NCBI GenBank assembly: GCA_016463365.1
Contig: JAEMRJ010000088.1
Coordinates: 1 to 10,129, forward strand
Length of the DNA stretch: 10,129 nt
Reading direction: 5' to 3'
From: Thermoleophilaceae bacterium
GTDB lineage: Bacteria > Actinomycetota > Thermoleophilia > Solirubrobacterales > JACPNS01
Shown here: positions 6,431 to 10,129 of the stretch, piece after piece
How positions within the stretch are numbered: the first letter of the stretch is position 1
Layout of the letters: the number at the start of each line of letters is the position of its first letter
Made by a program: the position numbers and the translations under genes
The notes under the pieces: generated by a model
What the model saw: only the letters and a program-made list of their open reading frames with translations
What the model was told of the DNA's origin: nothing
The model's database searches: none

Positions 6431-7792
6431 ATGCCCGTGGTCTCGCACAAGATCCTTCTCGACGAATCGGAAATGCCGACGCAGTGGTACAACGTCGCCG
6501 CTGATCTTCCCGAGCCTCCTCCTCCGCCACTGCATCCGGGTACGCACGAGCCGATCGGTCCCGACGATCTGGCGCCGCTGTTTCCGATGGGGATCATCGA
6601 GCAGGAGGTTTCGACTGAGCGCCACATCGACATCCCGGGCGAGGTGCTGGACATTTACCGGCTCTGGCGACCGTCGCCGCTCTTTCGCGCGACGCGCCTT
6701 GAGCGTGAGCTCGACACGCCGGCGCGGATCTATTACAAGTACGAGGGCGTCAGCCCCTCCGGCTCGCACAAGACCAATACATCAGTCCCGCAGGCCTACT
6801 ACAACCACGCCGAGGGCGTCACGCGTCTGACCACCGAGACCGGCGCCGGTCAGTGGGGCAGTGCGCTCGCGTTCGCAACTGCGCAGTACGGCATGGAGTG
6901 CGAGGTCTGGCAGGTCGCCGCGTCCTACCGACAGAAGCCGTATCGCAAGACGATGATGGAAGTTTGGGGCGCGCAGGTGCACTCGAGCCCGAGCGACGTG
7001 ACCGAATACGGCCGCAGGCTGCTCGCCGAGAACCCCGACCACACTGGAAGCCTTGGAATCGCGATCAGCGAAGCGGTGGAGGCGGCGGTCTCTGACCCGA
7101 ACACGCGCTACGCACTGGGCAGCGTGCTCAACCACGTGCTGATGCATCAGACGATCATCGGCGAGGAGGCGCTGCTGCAGCTCGCAAAGGTCGGCGAGTC
7201 GCCGGACGTTCTGGTCGGCTGCACCGGAGGTGGCAGCAACTTCGGGGGCCTCGCCTTCCCCTTCCTGCGCGAGAAGCTCGCCGGGAAGATGAACCCGACG
7301 ATCCGTTGCGTCGAGCCTGCTGCCTGCCCGACTCTGACCAAGGGCGAGTACCGCTACGACTTCGGCGACAGCGCCGGCATGACGCCGCTGGTCAAGATGC
7401 ACACGCTCGGCCATGCTTTCGTGCCGGAGCCGATCCACGCTGGCGGGTTGCGGTATCACGGAATGGCGCCGCTGGTCAGCCATGTCTACGAACTGGGACT
7501 GGCAGAGGCGCTCGCGATTCCGCAGAAGGAGTGTTTCGAATCGGCGATCCAGTTCGCAAGGACTGAGGGCATCGTGCCGGCCCCGGAGCCGACGCACGCG
7601 ATTGCTGCCGCGATCCGCGAGGCGCTCGCCTGCAAGGAAAGTGGAGAGGAGAAGGTCATTCTCACGGCGCTCTGCGGACACGGACATCTCGATCTTGCTG
7701 CCTATGAGGCGTTTCTGCACGGCCAGATGACCGACATCGACCTCTCGAGCGACACAATCGCCGAGTCGCTTGAGCTGGTGCCGAACCTGTAG
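6431..7792 (+). CDS. trpB2: TrpB2-type tryptophan synthase beta chain (PLP enzyme)
   Basis: A 453-residue PLP enzyme that should condense L-serine (or possibly O-phosphoserine) with indole to make L-tryptophan. The PLP lysine is K114 in SGSHKTN (110-116). ETGAGQWG (136-143) carries the catalytic glutamate E136. GGGSN (266-270) binds the PLP phosphate. [12 protein letters not shown] (379-390) replaces the EGIIPALES segment of classical TrpB, and LCGHGHLDL (414-422) the LSGRGDKD segment. The longer N-terminus with its proline run (28-33), about 50 residues more than TrpB1, and the [11 protein letters not shown] motif mark the TrpB2 branch (the TrpB-like TIGR01415 group). TrpB2 enzymes usually work without a bound TrpA and no trpA is nearby, so indole salvage is a fitting role (inference). 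ATG 6431 has AAAGG about 8 nt upstream. It is a single gene, divergent from the DUF3137-like gene. Confidence 0.93.
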   Translation: MPVVSHKILLDESEMPTQWYNVAADLPEPPPPPLHPGTHEPIGPDDLAPLFPMGIIEQEVSTERHIDIPGEVLDIYRLWRPSPLFRATRLERELDTPARIYYKYEGVSPSGSHKTNTSVPQAYYNHAEGVTRLTTETGAGQWGSALAFATAQYGMECEVWQVAASYRQKPYRKTMMEVWGAQVHSSPSDVTEYGRRLLAENPDHTGSLGIAISEAVEAAVSDPNTRYALGSVLNHVLMHQTIIGEEALLQLAKVGESPDVLVGCTGGGSNFGGLAFPFLREKLAGKMNPTIRCVEPAACPTLTKGEYRYDFGDSAGMTPLVKMHTLGHAFVPEPIHAGGLRYHGMAPLVSHVYELGLAEALAIPQKECFESAIQFARTEGIVPAPEPTHAIAAAIREALACKESGEEKVILTALCGHGHLDLAAYEAFLHGQMTDIDLSSDTIAESLELVPNL

Positions 7793-7833
7793 CTGCCCGC
7801 ACAAGTACCGGTCATGCGTGCTTCGAATCACCA

Positions 7834-8058
7834 TTGCGATTGGCTTGTGAACTCCATACGGTCAGCATCGGATTCGAATGGCGCGAACGTCTCCAGGCGT
7901 ACGTCATCGCTCCAGGATGCGAGCTTGAGGTGGTTCAGCAGTCTTCGGTGACGGTGGTGCGCGTGGATCAGTTCGAGTTGGCGTTCGAACGTTCGACAGC
8001 GCGCGAAATCCTGATTGGTCCAGAACGCCAGGAGCGATCAGATTCCGACGCCGACTGA
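7834..8058 (+). CDS. Doubtful small ORF between trpB2 and lemA
   Basis: A possible 74-residue protein from a TTG codon (7834), with no ribosome binding site, running 21 bp into the 3' end of lemA on the opposite strand. The middle reads like protein (VTVVRVDQFELAFE, ending in a polar ERQERSDSDAD), and third-position GC looks lower than in the neighbours. There is no ATG or GTG start upstream in frame. It could be a decayed gene remnant or chance. The 245-bp gap holds nothing else that I can name, and no clear terminator for either convergent gene. Confidence 0.2.
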   Translation: MRLACELHTVSIGFEWRERLQAYVIAPGCELEVVQQSSVTVVRVDQFELAFERSTAREILIGPERQERSDSDAD

Positions 8059-8595
8059 CGAACGTTCACGCGCTGCAGCCTCGACGTACGGACGTGGTTT
8101 GAAGCCGAGCGACGGCGCGAAGAAGCTGGCCGGAATGCTCTGGATCCTGTCGTTGTAGGCACGCGCGTTGCCGTTGAAGATCGCGCGGGCTCCTGCGACC
8201 TGGTTCTCGATGTCGACCAGCTGCAGTTGGAGCTGCAGGAAGTTCTGGTCAGCTTTCAGGGCCGGGTAGTTCTCTGTGACTGCAAAGAGTCCGCGCAGCG
8301 ACTGCGTCACGCGGTTCTCTGCGTTGGCCGCCTGAATCGTGCTGGCCTGTGCGGCCGTTTCGGCGACCACGCGCGCCTCAGTGACGATCTGCAGCGTTTC
8401 GGCTTCGTGGGCGGCGTAGGCCTTCACCGTGGCGACGAGGTTTGGGATCAGGTCGCGGCGGCGCTTGAGCTGCACGTCAACGCCAGACCAGGACTCGTCG
8501 ACGAGGTTCCGCGCGCGGACCATCGCGTTATAGAGCCCGAGCAGAAACCCGGCGAGGACGATCAGTACGCAGACAACGATGAGGAGCGGCGACAT
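8038..8595 (-). CDS. lemA: LemA-family membrane protein
   Basis: A 185-residue LemA-family protein of normal length. Residues 2-22 form a single N-terminal membrane helix (LLIVVCVLIVLAGFLLGLY). The family signature follows: NLVDESWSGVDVQLKRRRDLIPNLV (30-54), TVKAYAAHE (56-64), then YPALKADQNFLQLQLQL (110-126), the ENQVAGAR helix (130-137), YNDRIQSIPASFFA (147-160) and GFKPRPYVEA (164-173). The family forms an antiparallel helical bundle outside or at the membrane; its biochemical role is not settled. The DUF3137-like gene upstream on the map is a frequent neighbour of lemA. No Shine-Dalgarno precedes ATG 8595; instead a TAGATT box ends 6 nt before it, which points to a leaderless mRNA. Divergent from recQ. 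Confidence 0.93.
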   Translation of the reverse strand: MSPLLIVVCVLIVLAGFLLGLYNAMVRARNLVDESWSGVDVQLKRRRDLIPNLVATVKAYAAHEAETLQIVTEARVVAETAAQASTIQAANAENRVTQSLRGLFAVTENYPALKADQNFLQLQLQLVDIENQVAGARAIFNGNARAYNDRIQSIPASFFAPSLGFKPRPYVEAAARERSSVGVGI

Positions 8596-8601
8596 AGGGA
8601 G

Positions 8602-8628
8602 AATCTAATCGCGCCGCAGGCGTTGCAA
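8602..8628 (-). promoter_or_regulatory. Probable leaderless promoter of lemA
   Basis: On the minus strand TAGATT (8607-8602) fits TANNNT and is followed by CTCCCT and the ATG at 8595, so transcription would start at or next to the start codon. TTGCAA (8628-8623) is a possible -35 with a short 15-bp spacer. Leaderless genes of this layout are common in Actinobacteria. Confidence 0.4.
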
Positions 8629-8721
8629 CGGAAGATGCGCGGATGTGACGCGAATGCATCGATATTGCCTCGGGTCAGCAAAAACTGCGATTGCACAAGC
8701 ATGCTGGGCTCGGATGACAAC

Positions 8722-8727
8722 TAGCCT
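8722..8727 (+). promoter_or_regulatory. Probable leaderless -10 box of recQ
   Basis: TAGCCT (8722-8727) fits TANNNT, then GCGCCC and the recQ ATG at 8734 follow, with no Shine-Dalgarno. This is the same 6-nt geometry as the lemA promoter 115 bp away on the other strand. TTGCAC at 8691 is too far (25 bp) to be a normal -35. Confidence 0.35.
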
Positions 8728-8733
8728 GCGCCC

Positions 8734-10129
8734 ATGCCCCTGACCGACGCCACCGAACCGCAGAAGATTCTCGAAGAGGTCTTCGGCTTCGACAGCTTCC
8801 GAGGCGAGCAGGGCGAGATCATCGAGCGGGTCTCTGCGGGTGATGACGCGCTCGTGCTGATGCCCACCGGCGCCGGCAAATCGCTCTGTTACCAGCTGCC
8901 CGCGATCGCGCGGCAACGCGCCGGGCACGGCGTCACCGTCGTCGTCTCGCCGCTGATCGCTCTGATGCGCGATCAGGTGCTCGCGCTGCACGAGCTGGGG
9001 ATCGAGGCCGCGTTTCTGAACTCCACGCTCGGCCCTGAGGACTTCGCGCGGACGCGTGAGCGCATGCTCGCCGGCGAGATAACGCTGCTCTATGCCGCTC
9101 CGGAGCGAGTCACCAACGTCAACTTCCTCGTCGATCTGGCCACGCTGCACGACGCCGGCCAACTTGCGCTGTTCGCGATCGACGAAGCGCACTGCGTCTC
9201 CCAGTGGGGGCATGACTTCAGGCCGGAGTACCAGGGCCTGACCGTCCTGCACGAGCGCTTCCCGGACGTGCCGCGCGTCGCGCTGACCGCCACGGCAGAT
9301 TCGCTCACGCGTCAGGAGATCGCGGTCAACCTCGACCTCGAGCGGGCGACGATGTACGTCAGCAGCTTCGACCGCCCGAACATCCGCTACGCGATCGACG
9401 AAAAGAAGAACGCGCGCGATCAGCTTCTGAAGTTCATCAAGAACGAGCATGACGGCGAAGCCGGGATCGTCTACTGCCTCTCGCGCAAGAAGGTCGAGGA
9501 CACCGCACGCTTCCTCTCCGATAACGGCGTGCCCGCGCTGCCCTACCACGCCGGCCTCGACGCCAACAAGCGCCAGCGCCACCAGGACCGCTTCCTGCGT
9601 GAGGACGGTCTCGTGATGACCGCGACCATTGCCTTCGGCATGGGCATCGACAAGCCGGACGTGCGCTTTGTGGCGCACCTGGATCTGCCCAAGAACATCG
9701 AGGGCTACTACCAGGAGACCGGCCGCGCCGGCCGCGACGGCGAGCCTGCCGATGCCTGGATGGTCTACGGACTTCAGGACGTTGTGCTTCAGCGCAACAT
9801 GCTCGAAGGTGGCGACGCCGACGAGCGCCACAAGCAGGTTCTGCGGCGCAAGCTCGACGCGCTGCTGGCGATGTGCGAGAGCACGCACTGCCGACGTCAG
9901 CAACTGCTCGCCTACTTCGACGAGACCTCAGAACCGTGCGGCAACTGCGACAACTGCCTCACCCCGCCCGAGACATGGGACGCCGGCCGAGAGGCGCGGA
10001 TGCTGATCAGCTGCATCTATCGCTGTGATCAGAACTTCGGCTCCCAGCACGTCTTCGACGTCCTGCGCGGGCGCGAGACCGACAAGGTCCACCGCTTCAA
10101 CCACTGGAACCTCTCGACCTGGGGGATCG
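8734..10129 (+). CDS. recQ: ATP-dependent DNA helicase RecQ, N-terminal 465 residues (cut by window edge)
   Basis: A superfamily 2 3'-5' DNA helicase acting in recombination and replication-fork repair. Visible in order: the F-R-x-x-Q nucleotide motif (FDSFRGEQ, 19-26), Walker A PTGAGKS (44-50), [11 protein letters not shown] (72-82), DEAH with the RecQ aromatic-rich loop ([18 protein letters not shown], 149-166), TATA (185-188), [12 protein letters not shown] (300-311), [10 protein letters not shown] (327-336), and the zinc-binding site with C386, C402, C405 and C408 (CRRQ...CGNCDNC). The winged-helix RQC domain begins near 412; the window ends before it is complete, so an HRDC domain cannot be judged. 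All helicase and zinc residues are intact. ATG 8734 gives the family's usual N-terminus and fits a leaderless promoter. Single gene as far as visible, divergent from lemA. Confidence 0.96.
   Translation, partial: MPLTDATEPQKILEEVFGFDSFRGEQGEIIERVSAGDDALVLMPTGAGKSLCYQLPAIARQRAGHGVTVVVSPLIALMRDQVLALHELGIEAAFLNSTLGPEDFARTRERMLAGEITLLYAAPERVTNVNFLVDLATLHDAGQLALFAIDEAHCVSQWGHDFRPEYQGLTVLHERFPDVPRVALTATADSLTRQEIAVNLDLERATMYVSSFDRPNIRYAIDEKKNARDQLLKFIKNEHDGEAGIVYCLSRKKVEDTARFLSDNGVPALPYHAGLDANKRQRHQDRFLREDGLVMTATIAFGMGIDKPDVRFVAHLDLPKNIEGYYQETGRAGRDGEPADAWMVYGLQDVVLQRNMLEGGDADERHKQVLRRKLDALLAMCESTHCRRQQLLAYFDETSEPCGNCDNCLTPPETWDAGREARMLISCIYRCDQNFGSQHVFDVLRGRETDKVHRFNHWNLSTWGI

Noticed and set aside
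6289..6654. N-terminal extension of the DUF3137-like protein (122 residues)
   Set aside because: It overlaps trpB2 and is low-complexity (Ser/Gly/Pro-rich). ATG 6288 gives a membrane-protein N-terminus and has a possible ribosome binding site.
6782..7834. 350-residue minus-strand open frame
   Set aside because: It lies antisense to trpB2, whose PLP lysine and phosphate loop are intact. Its Arg/Leu-rich make-up is typical of shadow frames.
8605..9903. 432-residue minus-strand open frame
   Set aside because: It is the antisense of recQ, which has every helicase motif in order on the plus strand. The long antisense frame is a by-product of high GC3.

Overview
The window looks like a piece of a high-GC actinobacterial chromosome. 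The 5' flank is the 3' part of a tRNA-Gln(UUG) with the G37 loop and no encoded CCA that are common in Actinobacteria. The RidA-like protein, the stand-alone TrpB2-type enzyme, two paralogous secreted proteins and TANNNT boxes 6 nt from start codons also fit. A Thermoleophilia/Solirubrobacterales-like host is my best guess, from memory of similar proteins only. Nothing here is specific to a plasmid or phage.

Layout, left to right. 1-46 is the partial tRNA-Gln. 125 to about 1430 (minus strand) is a TnpB-only IS200/IS605-type element: an intact RuvC-type, RNA-guided nuclease gene with a recognisable right end and a probable reRNA (omega RNA) across its 3' end, placed 78 bp from the tRNA. 1545-1937 (+) is a RidA/YjgF-family gene lacking the catalytic arginine. 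2020-3929 (+) holds two translationally coupled genes for secreted proteins built from one ~175-residue unit (two copies in the first protein, one in the second). 3930-4201 is a leader-like region with four stem-loops. 4202-5434 (+) encodes a DEAD-box RNA helicase whose sequence resembles those of candidate phyla radiation (Patescibacteria) bacteria. 5452-6288 (-) encodes a two-helix membrane protein, DUF3137-like. 6431-7792 (+) is a TrpB2-type tryptophan synthase beta chain. 8038-8595 (-) is lemA. 8734 to the right edge (+) is recQ, cut by the window.

Most genes are ordinary chromosomal housekeeping or envelope genes in single-gene units; the only clear operon is the secreted pair. The parts most worth a second look are the tnpB element with a readable guide, the structured leader before the RNA helicase, the likely foreign origin of that helicase, and the duplicated secreted unit, whose function I do not recognise. 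No CRISPR array, prophage, defence island or biosynthetic cluster is visible.
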